Source of the DNA: Clostridioides difficile CD160
GTDB lineage: Bacteria; Bacillota; Clostridia; Peptostreptococcales; Peptostreptococcaceae
Direction of reading: 5' to 3'
Assembly: GCF_000449425.2 (NCBI RefSeq)
Contig: NZ_AVHW01000046.1
Span: 62,001 to 126,000, forward strand
DNA: 64,000 bases
This document shows, in pieces, positions 42,792 to 51,806 of the stretch. The notes beneath the pieces were generated by a model that searched no databases, was not told where the DNA came from, and worked only from the letters and a program-made list of their open reading frames with translations. The position numbers and the translations under genes are program-made. Every line of letters begins with the position of its first letter. Position 1 is the stretch's first letter.

Positions 42792-43280
42792 ATGAAAAAA
42801 GTTTTACTTTGTCTATTAGGAATTGTGCTTATGACTATAGAAAATAGTATAACAAATTATATAGATATTTTTGGCATAAGCTTTAATCTAGTTCTTATAT
42901 ATGTGACTATAATCTCTCTTTATTTAGATGAACTAGAGGGTGGTATTATAGCTGCTATAATAGGGCTTATTAAAGACATAACCGTTGGTGGAATTTTTGG
43001 TGTAAATGCGTTAGTTTTGTTTGTTATTGCGTATGCAATCGGACACATGAGAGACCAGCTATATAAAGGTAGCTATATTATTACTTTCGTTTTGATTTTT
43101 ATAGGAAGTTTAATTGATTCAATTGTCAATATAGGTACATCTAGTATAATCTATCAAAGCTATAGCATATCAACACTTTTAGTAAAAGGTCTACTAGTAG
43201 CACCAATAGTGAATAGTTTAATTGGTTTAGTAATATATCGCTTATCTAAAAGAGCAGTTTTAAAACTTAAAGAAGATTAG
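42792..43280 (+). CDS. mreD: rod-shape protein MreD
   Basis: 162-residue membrane protein with about five helices, of the MreD family (LVLIYVTIISLYLDELEGGIIAAIIGLIKDITVGGIFGVNAL). It belongs to the elongation complex with MreC, PBP2 and RodA. Starts 14 bases after mreC with ribosome site AAAGGGGA. Confidence 0.9.
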   Translation: MKKVLLCLLGIVLMTIENSITNYIDIFGISFNLVLIYVTIISLYLDELEGGIIAAIIGLIKDITVGGIFGVNALVLFVIAYAIGHMRDQLYKGSYIITFVLIFIGSLIDSIVNIGTSSIIYQSYSISTLLVKGLLVAPIVNSLIGLVIYRLSKRAVLKLKED

Positions 43281-43291
43281 TTGGTGAGTTC

Positions 43292-46270
43292 ATGGAAGAA
43301 AATAAACAAGTTGATAGACTAAAAATAATTAAAATAGTCATAAGTGTGATATTTTTAGCTATTTTAGTAAAAATAATCTACATGACTACATTTAAATATG
43401 AATATTACAATGAGTTAGCTGAGAATAAAACATATAAAAAATTGGCAATAGAAGCTCCAAGAGGAGAAATAAAAGATAGATATGGAAGATTGTTAGCGGG
43501 AAATAAAAACTTATTTACTGTTCAGGTTTCAGGTAACGATATTAATAAAAAAGATGCAAAGAAGCGTTCAAGAGCAAATGAAATATCATTAAAGCTTATA
43601 AATTTGCTTGAAAAAAATGGTGAAGAATATGTAGATGAGTTTCCTATATATGTAGAAAATGGAAAGTACTATTATACATATGACAGAGATATTAGAGAGT
43701 ATAAATCAGAAAATGGTATCCCAAATGATTATAATGCTAAAGAAAGTTTTTATTACTTAGTAGATAAACTTATCTCAGCTGGAATATTGTCTCAAGAAGA
43801 TAAAAGATTGGATGCAACAAAATTACAGGCAAAACTGAATGAAAATGGATATTATCCACCTATTTTAGTTAGTAAATGGATGTTCACAGCAGAAAGAGAT
43901 AAGAGAGATTGGCTGGCTAGTTATAAGATAAAAGAGACTAAGCTAAATGCCAAAGAAGCGTTTGAAAAAGTAAGAAATAGTGAAGCATTAGATATTGATA
44001 AAAGTTTAAGCGATGAAGATGCAAGAAAAATAATGGTTGTGAGAGATTTGATAAAATCAAAAGGATATTCTCAGTATAATCCAGTAACCATTGCAAAAGA
44101 TGTAGGAGAAACTACAATTGCACAAATTGAAGAGCGTGCTATGGACCTTGTTGGTGTTTCAATAGCAGTTGAACCAGTAAGATATTATCCTAATGGAACT
44201 TTAGGTTCACATATGTTAGGATATGTAGGAAAAATGCCATCAACCCAAATAGAATCATACCTTCAGAAAGGTTATGAAAATGGAGACATGGTAGGTCTTG
44301 CAGGAGTAGAGAAAAGTAATGAAAGTAGACTAAGAGGAACTGATGGTTATAAAATGGTTAAGGTTGATGCATTGGGAAGAATCAGTAAAGAGATTGAATC
44401 TAAAAAGCCTAAATCAGGAGATACTGTATATCTTACACTAGATAAAGACTTACAAGAAGTTTCAGATAATGCATTAAAACAAATAATTGAAGTTGCTTCT
44501 AAAGGAGGTACTTTTAAAAGTAAATTTGGTGATAAACCAATTAGTGCATATGCAGGAAAAGCACAATCAGCAGCCCTTATAGCTATTGATGTAAAAAATG
44601 GAGAAGTATTAGCTTCTTCAAGCTATCCTAATTATGACCCAAATAAATTTGCAAAAGGTATTTCTACAGAAGATTATAAAGCACTTCAGCCAAAGAATCC
44701 AAATGACTTACTAGCAGGGAGTCCACTTTTAAACTTAGTTACACAAGGGGAATTCCAGCCAGGTTCTTCATTTAAGATGGTAACTTCAATGGCAGCTTTA
44801 GAAAATGGTTTAAATCCAAACTTTACAATAAATGACCCTGGGGTTATCATGTTAGGTAAAAAATCTTTTGGTGACTATGTATGGAACCATGGTAGAGGCA
44901 ATCATGGCATGACAAACTTATATAAAGCAATACAAGAATCTTGTAATATATATATGGCAACTATTGGTACAGGTAAAACATGGCCAGATGGAAAAAGCAT
45001 TGGTATAGATATGAATGCAAGTAAAATCCTTGAGTATGCAAAATTGTTTGGACTTGACCAAAATACTGGACTTCAAGATGAAGTAGAAGAAAGAGCAGGT
45101 AAAGTTCCTAGCACAGAGGATAAATTGAAATCAACACAAGCTCTGTTAAAGTCGAATTTAGAAAGAGAAATGGCAAATGACTTTGTTGATATAACTAGAG
45201 ATAAAAATCCTAAAGAATATGAAAAAAGAATCAATGAGATTGTAAGCTGGGCAGCAGAAAAGAAAACTCCTGGTAGAGTAGAAACAATGAATAGACTAAA
45301 AAAATTGGATGTTAAAGAAGAGAGAATAGAAGATGTAGCAGATTTAGCAGTATTTAGTTATTTCAACTTTGCAAAATGGAGTACTGCAGATACATTCAAC
45401 TTGGCTATAGGTCAAGGTGAGAATGCCTATACACCAGCTCAGATATCAAGATATGTGGCTGCCATAGCAAATGGAGGCAATTTAGTAGAATTATCTGTAG
45501 TTGATAGAGCTGTTTCAAGTAACTATTCATCAGTGAAAATCAATGACCAGAAGAAAGTAGAAAAAATACCTTTTAAAAATCCTGACAACTTAAAAGAATT
45601 AACAAAAGGTATGAAATTGGTTGCAAAACAAGGTACAGGAAAGAGTGCTTTTGCTGATTTCCCAATAGATGTAGCGGCAAAGACTGGTACAGCTGAGAAA
45701 AGTGGGAAAATACCTACAGATAATGAATATGAATATTTAAAAAGTCATATATCATCTTATAATGTAAATCTAGATGATGCAGTTAAACTAGCAGATAAGA
45801 TGAAAGCAGAAAAAGAAAAAGAACTTTCATTAACTAAAGAAAAGGAAGTAAAAAAGAAATTAGAAAACAAAGATTTAAAAGACGAAGAAAGAAAGAAATT
45901 AGAAGAAGAATTAGAGGATGGAATAAAAGTTAGATTAGAAGATACTGATAAAGTGAATTCTTCATATTTAAGAAAAGCTATAAAGGAATTAAATCCAAAA
46001 ATAACAGATGACGAAATAGATAAATTTAAACAAGATTATGGTTCTTTTACATGGACTGTTGCTTTTGCTCCAGCAGATGACCCAGAAATAGCTGTTGTAT
46101 GTGTAATTCCTCAAGGTGATTCAAGTGTATTCTCACTTTTACCAACTCGAGAAGTTATTGGAACGTATATGGGATTAGAGCCAACTAATAGTAAAAAAGA
46201 CAACAATACGAATGATGTTAACAATTCTTCTGACGAAAATATAAATTTCGAGTCACAAATTAACAGATAG
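43292..46270 (+). CDS. class B penicillin-binding protein 2 with large insertions
   Basis: 992-residue PBP2-type transpeptidase of the elongasome: membrane helix at ~12-33, dimerisation domain with RGEIKDRYGRLLA, then transpeptidase motifs S492-x-x-K495 (PGSSFK), S550-C-N and K797-T-G. The usual protein is 600-720 residues. The distance from SCN to KTG is about 247 residues and a Lys/Glu-rich helical segment (~830-890) follows KTG, so extra domains are inserted around the active site. RodA, encoded ~2.5 kb downstream, is the partner glycosyltransferase. It is a beta-lactam target by family. Confidence 0.93.
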   Translation: MEENKQVDRLKIIKIVISVIFLAILVKIIYMTTFKYEYYNELAENKTYKKLAIEAPRGEIKDRYGRLLAGNKNLFTVQVSGNDINKKDAKKRSRANEISLKLINLLEKNGEEYVDEFPIYVENGKYYYTYDRDIREYKSENGIPNDYNAKESFYYLVDKLISAGILSQEDKRLDATKLQAKLNENGYYPPILVSKWMFTAERDKRDWLASYKIKETKLNAKEAFEKVRNSEALDIDKSLSDEDARKIMVVRDLIKSKGYSQYNPVTIAKDVGETTIAQIEERAMDLVGVSIAVEPVRYYPNGTLGSHMLGYVGKMPSTQIESYLQKGYENGDMVGLAGVEKSNESRLRGTDGYKMVKVDALGRISKEIESKKPKSGDTVYLTLDKDLQEVSDNALKQIIEVASKGGTFKSKFGDKPISAYAGKAQSAALIAIDVKNGEVLASSSYPNYDPNKFAKGISTEDYKALQPKNPNDLLAGSPLLNLVTQGEFQPGSSFKMVTSMAALENGLNPNFTINDPGVIMLGKKSFGDYVWNHGRGNHGMTNLYKAIQESCNIYMATIGTGKTWPDGKSIGIDMNASKILEYAKLFGLDQNTGLQDEVEERAGKVPSTEDKLKSTQALLKSNLEREMANDFVDITRDKNPKEYEKRINEIVSWAAEKKTPGRVETMNRLKKLDVKEERIEDVADLAVFSYFNFAKWSTADTFNLAIGQGENAYTPAQISRYVAAIANGGNLVELSVVDRAVSSNYSSVKINDQKKVEKIPFKNPDNLKELTKGMKLVAKQGTGKSAFADFPIDVAAKTGTAEKSGKIPTDNEYEYLKSHISSYNVNLDDAVKLADKMKAEKEKELSLTKEKEVKKKLENKDLKDEERKKLEEELEDGIKVRLEDTDKVNSSYLRKAIKELNPKITDDEIDKFKQDYGSFTWTVAFAPADDPEIAVVCVIPQGDSSVFSLLPTREVIGTYMGLEPTNSKKDNNTNDVNNSSDENINFESQINR

Positions 46271-46367
46271 CTTAATCCATATATAAACTTTAGCTTTATA
46301 CAGAAAAAATAAAAGGATTTAAAGCGTATTTGAAGAATATAAATGATATATCACTCTGGAGGTTGTT

Positions 46368-47051
46368 ATGTCTTTAAGAGAAATTTGTAGTCAAGAACTA
46401 GTAGAGTTCAAGGGTAATAAAAGAGGGATAATAGTAAATATAAAAAAAGAAGCTCCATTTGAGGAAATACAGGAAAAATTAATAAACAAATTGGAAGCGT
46501 ATGTTGGCTTTTTTAATGGGGCTAAAATTAGTAAAATTAATAGTGATTATTTAACTGACATGGAGATTCTAGAATTAAAAGAAGGAATCACTTCTAGATT
46601 TGATGTGGAATTCGTTGAAGATCAAAAAATTGAAGAAAATAGTAATTTTCCAACAAAATATGTCAATACCCTAAGATCTGGAGAAAATATTGAATTTGAA
46701 GGTGATGTAGTCATATTAAATGATATGAAACCTGGTTCAAAGGTGCTTTCAAAATCAAATACAGTTGTTATGGGAGATATAAATGCTGGTGCTAAAGTTG
46801 TAGCAGGAGGTAATGTTTTTGTAATGGGTAAAATAGAAGGCTTTGTACATGCAGGTGCAGAAGGTAATGAATTTGCATATGTTGTTGCTGGAAATCTTAA
46901 TCCTAAAATATTACAAATAGCAGAAAATATTGCAGAAGCTCCAGATGATGAAGAAAATTATGAAGTTGAATCAGAAATTAGCCCAGAAATAGCCTTTGTG
47001 AGTAATGGAAGAATTGTAATCGAAAGCTATTTGTCAAAATTGGACAAATAG
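46368..47051 (+). CDS. minC: septum-site protein MinC
   Basis: 227-residue FtsZ-assembly inhibitor. The N-terminal ~100 residues are the FtsZ-binding domain and the C-terminal half is the beta-helix with repeated glycine turns (GDVVILNDMKPGSKV, VMGDINAGAKVVAGGNVFVMGKIEGFVHAGAEGN), which binds MinD. It blocks polar division together with MinD/MinE encoded next. Ribosome site TGGAGGT. Confidence 0.95.
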   Translation: MSLREICSQELVEFKGNKRGIIVNIKKEAPFEEIQEKLINKLEAYVGFFNGAKISKINSDYLTDMEILELKEGITSRFDVEFVEDQKIEENSNFPTKYVNTLRSGENIEFEGDVVILNDMKPGSKVLSKSNTVVMGDINAGAKVVAGGNVFVMGKIEGFVHAGAEGNEFAYVVAGNLNPKILQIAENIAEAPDDEENYEVESEISPEIAFVSNGRIVIESYLSKLDK

Positions 47052-47074
47052 AAAGAAAAATAGGGGGTAGTATT

Positions 47075-47872
47075 ATGAGCGAAGTTATAGTTATAACATC
47101 TGGTAAAGGTGGAGTTGGAAAAACTACTACCGCAGCAAACTTAGGAACTGCGCTAAGCCTAGAAAATAAAAAAACAGTAGTAGTAGATGCAGATATCGGA
47201 CTTAGAAACTTAGATGTAGTAATGGGTCTTGAAAATCGAATAGTTTATGACATAGTAGATGTAGTTGAAGGAACTTGTAGGCTTAAGCAAGCTCTAATAA
47301 AAGACAAAAGATTTGATAATCTATATTTATTACCAGCAGCACAAACTAGAGACAAAAATGCTGTCTCAGTTGAACAAATGGTTGACCTGTGTGAAAAACT
47401 AAAAGAATCTTTCGAGTATATAATAATAGACTGCCCAGCAGGTATTGAGCAAGGATTTAAAAATGCAATAGCTGGAGCAGATAGAGCTATTGTGGTTACA
47501 AATCCAGAAATATCGGCAGTAAGAGATGCTGATAGAATAATAGGTTTATTAGAAGCAAATGAAATAAAAGAAATAAGATTAGTTATAAATAGGATTAGAA
47601 ATGATATGGTTAAACGTGGAGACATGATGGATAAACAAGATATAATAGAAATATTAGCAATAGATTTGTTAGGTCTTGTTCCTGATGATGAAAGTATAAT
47701 TATATCGACAAATAAAGGTGAGCCAGCTATACTTGATTCAAAGTCACTTGCTGGTCAAGCATACAAGAATATCGCAAAAAGGATACTAAATGAAGAAGTT
47801 CCTCTACTTGAACTTGAAGTTGAAGATGGATTCTTTGGTAGACTTAAAAAAATGTTTAGCATGGCTAAGTAG
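47075..47872 (+). CDS. minD: septum-site ATPase MinD
   Basis: 265-residue deviant Walker ATPase: GKGGVGKTTTAANLG at the N-terminus, VVDADIGLRNLD, IIDCPAGIEQGF, and a C-terminal amphipathic membrane-targeting helix (FFGRLKKMFSMAK). It dimerises on the membrane with ATP, recruits MinC and is released by MinE. Confidence 0.97.
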   Translation: MSEVIVITSGKGGVGKTTTAANLGTALSLENKKTVVVDADIGLRNLDVVMGLENRIVYDIVDVVEGTCRLKQALIKDKRFDNLYLLPAAQTRDKNAVSVEQMVDLCEKLKESFEYIIIDCPAGIEQGFKNAIAGADRAIVVTNPEISAVRDADRIIGLLEANEIKEIRLVINRIRNDMVKRGDMMDKQDIIEILAIDLLGLVPDDESIIISTNKGEPAILDSKSLAGQAYKNIAKRILNEEVPLLELEVEDGFFGRLKKMFSMAK

Positions 47873-47889
47873 CAAAGGAGGATACATCT

Positions 47890-48174
47890 GTGTTAGATTT
47901 ATTTAGAGTTTTTTCTAACGATGCTAAAACTAGTAAATCTGTTGCTAAAGAGAGGTTAAAATTAGTTTTAGTACATGATAGAGTAGATTGTTCACCACAA
48001 CTTTTAGAAATGATAAAAACAGACATTTTAAAAGTAATAGCCAATTATGCAGAGATAGAAGATGATGGCCTTGAAATAAAAATGTCTAAATGCAGAGGTG
48101 AGCACGATGACAAACCTGTATCTGCATTAGTTGCTAATATACCATTAAAGAATATAAAAGATAGATGTATGTAA
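47890..48174 (+). CDS. minE: topological specificity factor MinE
   Basis: 94-residue MinE. The N-terminal MinD-binding segment (AKERLKLVLVHDRVD) is followed by the dimerising domain (MIKTDILKVIANYAEIEDDGLEIKMSK). GTG 47890 follows AAGGAGGA. Presence of MinE means an oscillating Min system in this organism, in contrast to Bacillus, where DivIVA/MinJ replaces it. A terminator follows. Confidence 0.95.
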   Translation: MLDLFRVFSNDAKTSKSVAKERLKLVLVHDRVDCSPQLLEMIKTDILKVIANYAEIEDDGLEIKMSKCRGEHDDKPVSALVANIPLKNIKDRCM

Positions 48175-48182
48175 TTAGTGCT

Positions 48183-48224
48183 TAAAAGGGGGGTATCCTT
48201 ATTGGTATATGCCCCTTTTATTTA
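48183..48224 (+). terminator. terminator after minCDE
   Basis: AAAAGGGG pairs with CCCCTTTT around an inner GGTAT/ATAT pairing, followed by ATTT. Confidence 0.7.
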
Positions 48225-48258
48225 ATTATGTGTTTAAAGATAGAAAGACGGTGATTCT

Positions 48259-49389
48259 TTGAAAAAAATCAATATTAATTATAAGTCGACAATTAAGTTG
48301 ATAAAACAGTTAGACTGGAAACTTATAGTTACAGTATTAGCTATCTTTATTTTTGGACTTGTTATACTTAGTAGTGCAACGCATGCTAATTCGACTGGTT
48401 CATATAATCAATTAATTAAGCAAGGACTAGCTTTTGTACTTGGCATAGGGATGATTATAGTCATATTATTTTTTGATTATAATCTTTTAGGTAGGTATTA
48501 CAAAGCGCTTTATATAATAAGTCTTGTTTTGTTAGCCATCGTTTTATTACCTGGAATTGGTACAGAAAAAGGTGGCGCTAGGTCGTGGATTAACTTAGGT
48601 CCACTTGATTTGCAAACATCTGAGATAGTCAAATTAACATTTGTACTTAGTTATGCAAAGATACTTGAAACTAAGAAAGACAAATTAAATACATTAAAGG
48701 AAGTTATACCTGTTGTGGTTTATGCTATTCCATTTATTGGATTATTACTTGCACAACCAGATTTGGGAACAGGAATTGTCTTTTGTTGTATGATATTTGC
48801 AATGATGTTTACAGCAGGTCTTAGTTCAAAATTGATAAAAAGAGGAATAATCATACTGTTGGTATCAATGCCACTGATGTATTTGATGATGGCAGACCAT
48901 CAGAAGATAAGAATAGAAGCCTTTTTAAATCCAGAAGATGTAACACTGAAAGGAAACTATCAGGTTATGCAATCTTTGATTGCGATAGGTTCTGGTGGTG
49001 TAACTGGTAAGGGGCTATACAATGGAAGTCAGAACCAAGAAGATTTTTTACCTGTGCAAGATAGTGATTTTATATTTGCTGTTGTAGGTGAAGAACTTGG
49101 TGTAATAGGAATGGCAGTGCTGATAATCTTATTTGCAATATTCTTATTAAGGCTTTTAGTAATTGCAAGAGATGCCAAGGATTTTTATGGAACCCTCATC
49201 GTGGTTGGTGTTATGGGGATGTTTGGTTATCAGATAATCCAAAATATAGGTATGACTGTTGCATTAATACCAGTAACAGGAGTAACACTACCTTTTGTAA
49301 GTTATGGAGGTAGTTCGTTATTAACATCCTTAGCAAACTTAGGATTAGTACTAAATGTTTGTATGAGAAGAAAGAAAATAAATTTCTAG
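48259..49389 (+). CDS. rodA: SEDS-family peptidoglycan glycosyltransferase RodA
   Basis: 376-residue FtsW/RodA/SpoVE protein with about ten membrane helices, polymerising lipid II during elongation. Recognisable segments are GARSWINLGPLDLQTSEIVKLTF, AQPDLGTGIVF, and the late FVSYGGSSLLTSLANLGLVLNV. TTG 48259 start with GACGGTGAT. Its location after mreBCD-pbp2-minCDE supports the RodA role, not FtsW or SpoVE. Confidence 0.92.
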   Translation: MKKININYKSTIKLIKQLDWKLIVTVLAIFIFGLVILSSATHANSTGSYNQLIKQGLAFVLGIGMIIVILFFDYNLLGRYYKALYIISLVLLAIVLLPGIGTEKGGARSWINLGPLDLQTSEIVKLTFVLSYAKILETKKDKLNTLKEVIPVVVYAIPFIGLLLAQPDLGTGIVFCCMIFAMMFTAGLSSKLIKRGIIILLVSMPLMYLMMADHQKIRIEAFLNPEDVTLKGNYQVMQSLIAIGSGGVTGKGLYNGSQNQEDFLPVQDSDFIFAVVGEELGVIGMAVLIILFAIFLLRLLVIARDAKDFYGTLIVVGVMGMFGYQIIQNIGMTVALIPVTGVTLPFVSYGGSSLLTSLANLGLVLNVCMRRKKINF

Positions 49390-49427
49390 ATTTAATACTT
49401 GAAACGTAAATTGAGGAGATTGAGCAT

Positions 49428-49841
49428 ATGAATATAGCATTAGTAGCGCATGACCAAATGAAAAATACTATGGTCGGATTTTGTATAGGTTATGAATCAA
49501 TTTTAAAAAAGTATGGACTTTATGCAACTGGAACTACAGGAAAAAGAATAATGGATGAAACTGACTTAAATATCAATAGGTTAGCATCTGGTCCTTTAGG
49601 TGGAGACCAACAAATAGGTTCTTTAATAGTAACACAAGAGATAGACTTAGTTATTTTTTTAAGAGACCCATTGACATCTCAGGCTCATGAAACAGATATA
49701 CAAGCTTTAATAAGACTTTGTGATGTTTATCATGTTCCAATAGCTACAAATCTAGCTTCTGCAGAAATATTTATAAAAGCTCTTGATAGGGGAGAACTAT
49801 CATGGAGAGAAGTTAGAAAAAATAAAAGTCAACGTGTTTAA
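49428..49841 (+). CDS. mgsA: methylglyoxal synthase
   Basis: 137-residue enzyme converting dihydroxyacetone phosphate to methylglyoxal and phosphate. Motifs: ALVAHDQMKN at the N-terminus, ATGTTGKRI phosphate loop, SGPLGGDQQIGSLI with the catalytic aspartate, and FLRDPLTSQAHETDIQAL. Ribosome site TGAGGAGA. It ends in a strong terminator. Confidence 0.96.
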   Translation: MNIALVAHDQMKNTMVGFCIGYESILKKYGLYATGTTGKRIMDETDLNINRLASGPLGGDQQIGSLIVTQEIDLVIFLRDPLTSQAHETDIQALIRLCDVYHVPIATNLASAEIFIKALDRGELSWREVRKNKSQRV

Positions 49842-49860
49842 GAAAAGTAAATTATATATA

Positions 49861-49909
49861 AAAAAAGGAGATGTTTCAAAATAAAAATTTGAATCATCTC
49901 CTTTTTTTA
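49861..49909 (+). terminator. terminator after mgsA
   Basis: GGAGATG pairs with CATCTCC with an inner TTTCAAAAT/ATTTGAA pairing, followed by seven T. Shares a 25-base core with the hairpin at 20143-20186. Confidence 0.85.
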
Positions 49910-50538
49910 TATTATTTTAAACCTATTGATTTGTATGTTATCTACAATATTCACTGACTTCACAATAAAATTGTACATAGTTTTTTGTGTAAGTACAATA
50001 ACATACATTGTGTTTTAGATTATAAATCATTTTTATCTGAATTACTTGCTCAATCAACTGATATATTGTTACATTCTTTTCTTTTATAGTCTTCACAGTG
50101 AGCCATAACTATACATGATTATACATCCTGATGTAACTATACTTTCCAAAAAATGTATTGAATATATATATTATAATCTGTATAATGTTTTTAGGGGAGA
50201 ATATATAAATTGTATACAATTTTAATTATATTATTGAAAATTCTCCTCACTCTCACCGTTAATAATGATTGAAAAAGAGTTACTCCAGATACAGAATAAC
50301 AGTTTCTAATATATTAATAATTATCGTTTTCTCATGTTGACATCAAATATACTAATTTGTGAGTTGTATTGTATACCAATTATGTAGAAAATATTAACCA
50401 GATTTTCCATGAAATCCAGATATTTCTCAACTGTATAAATGGAGATACATGTTTACAATCCTTCTTTTTAAATCCAAAATAGTCTGATTAATGGTAGGGA
50501 ATAGGAAATAAAAATATTTTATAAAGGAGAATGCTAAT
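49910..50538. other. long intergenic stretch, no recognisable gene
   Basis: AT-rich sequence with stops in all frames. It contains AGGGGAGAAT/ATTCTCCTCA (near 50193-50249) flanking the palindrome AAATTGTATACAATTT. A short reverse-strand reading at about 50111-50058 (MAHCEDYKRKECNNISVD) has cysteines but ends quickly and may be a gene remnant. Nothing firm. Confidence 0.4.
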
Positions 50539-51576
50539 ATGAAAAAAATCAGGAAATTAGCTACCAAACTATTGATTACAACAATGGTTTTAACTTCAAG
50601 TATGTATGTGACAGTTTATGGTATGACAGCTAAAGATGTTACTGCAAAGACACCAAAAAGCTACGTATCTGGAACTAACAGTATATATGGTCCAAAGTTG
50701 TCACAAGCCCAACTGAATTCAGTAGCACAGGCAACAGCAGACTTTATGAATAATAAAATTACAAAGAACATGACCACAGATGCTAAGATTATGGTTGCCT
50801 ACAATCACATTAAAAATAACACAACATATGTTAATTGGAACGCAGCAGAGGGAGCCAATACTGCCTATACATTGGTAACTAAAAAAGGTGCGTGCTCTGG
50901 AATGTGTAGGAGTTTTAAAGCCCTATGTGATGCTATGGGAATTGAATGTTATTATGTACATAGTACATCAAATGACCACCAGTGGAACCTTGTCCGTTTT
51001 GAGGATGGACGTTTGTATCATGTAGACATTGATGCTAACAAATCGGCAGGAAAGGACATTATATACAAGAGCCTTACTCACCCATTACCATTTGACAAGA
51101 CAGCATATCCAGCTGTTGGAGCAGTAAATACTCAAAATCCGCCAGCAAAAGCTGGGAAGCACACTATGCTAGCAGATCAACAAGGGGCAATACTTAATGA
51201 AGTTTATGGAAATAATATGAAGCCAAAAAATGAAATGTATGAGGGTCTTTTGTGTAGTTCAATTGACTCATCAATAAATACAATTAAGTTTACAGGTAGT
51301 AATTCAAATTTAGACCCATCAAAGCATACGGTTTCTGTAATAGGATTTATGAAAACACCATATGGTATGTTTGCATTAGCACCAAATAGTAAACCTGTTG
51401 AATATCCTTTTGAATATGATAAGCCATTTTCTTTAGATTTTAGTGGTAAGAACCGTTCTGCGGCAGAATTGTCAAAATACTGTAAAAAAAATAATATAAT
51501 TATTAAAGTAGAAATTGGTGAAAAAGGATCTAATTCTGGAATAGGGCTAGTAGCATACGCTAGATACGTCCGTTAA
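50539..51576 (+). CDS. secreted transglutaminase-like cysteine protease fold protein
   Basis: 345-residue exported protein: signal peptide (KLLITTMVLTSSMYVTVYG), then a transglutaminase-like domain with a catalytic triad Cys119 (KGACSGMCRSF), His147 (SNDHQWNLV) and Asp163 (YHVDID). The C-terminal ~130 residues lack a recognised domain. Such proteins cross-link or cleave surface or extracellular proteins. It is isolated between long non-coding stretches, with somewhat fewer AT-biased codons than the neighbours, which may hint at later acquisition. Ribosome site AAGGAGA. Confidence 0.82.
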   Translation: MKKIRKLATKLLITTMVLTSSMYVTVYGMTAKDVTAKTPKSYVSGTNSIYGPKLSQAQLNSVAQATADFMNNKITKNMTTDAKIMVAYNHIKNNTTYVNWNAAEGANTAYTLVTKKGACSGMCRSFKALCDAMGIECYYVHSTSNDHQWNLVRFEDGRLYHVDIDANKSAGKDIIYKSLTHPLPFDKTAYPAVGAVNTQNPPAKAGKHTMLADQQGAILNEVYGNNMKPKNEMYEGLLCSSIDSSINTIKFTGSNSNLDPSKHTVSVIGFMKTPYGMFALAPNSKPVEYPFEYDKPFSLDFSGKNRSAAELSKYCKKNNIIIKVEIGEKGSNSGIGLVAYARYVR

Positions 51577-51687
51577 TACTAATATACAAATAGAACATAT
51601 TATTATAAATAATGCAACCTCTCGCTGATGGTGTATTTAACATTATTATGTGAAACAAAAAAGAGATTTTCGACCTCTTTAAAAATT

Positions 51688-51753
51688 TAAAAAAGGAGTT
51701 GAACTTAAAATTAGATTAGAAAAAATCAATTTTGAGACAACTCCTTTTTAATT
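51688..51753. terminator. bidirectional terminator between convergent genes
   Basis: AAAAAAGGAGTTG pairs with CAACTCCTTTTT around a long A/T loop, located between the transglutaminase-like gene and the flavodiiron gene. A smaller AAAGAG/CTCTTT hairpin precedes it. Confidence 0.7.
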
Positions 51754-51806
51754 TATTTTTGGATATAAAACTATTTAAATTAAATAATTTTGTTTGTGAT
51801 TAATGA

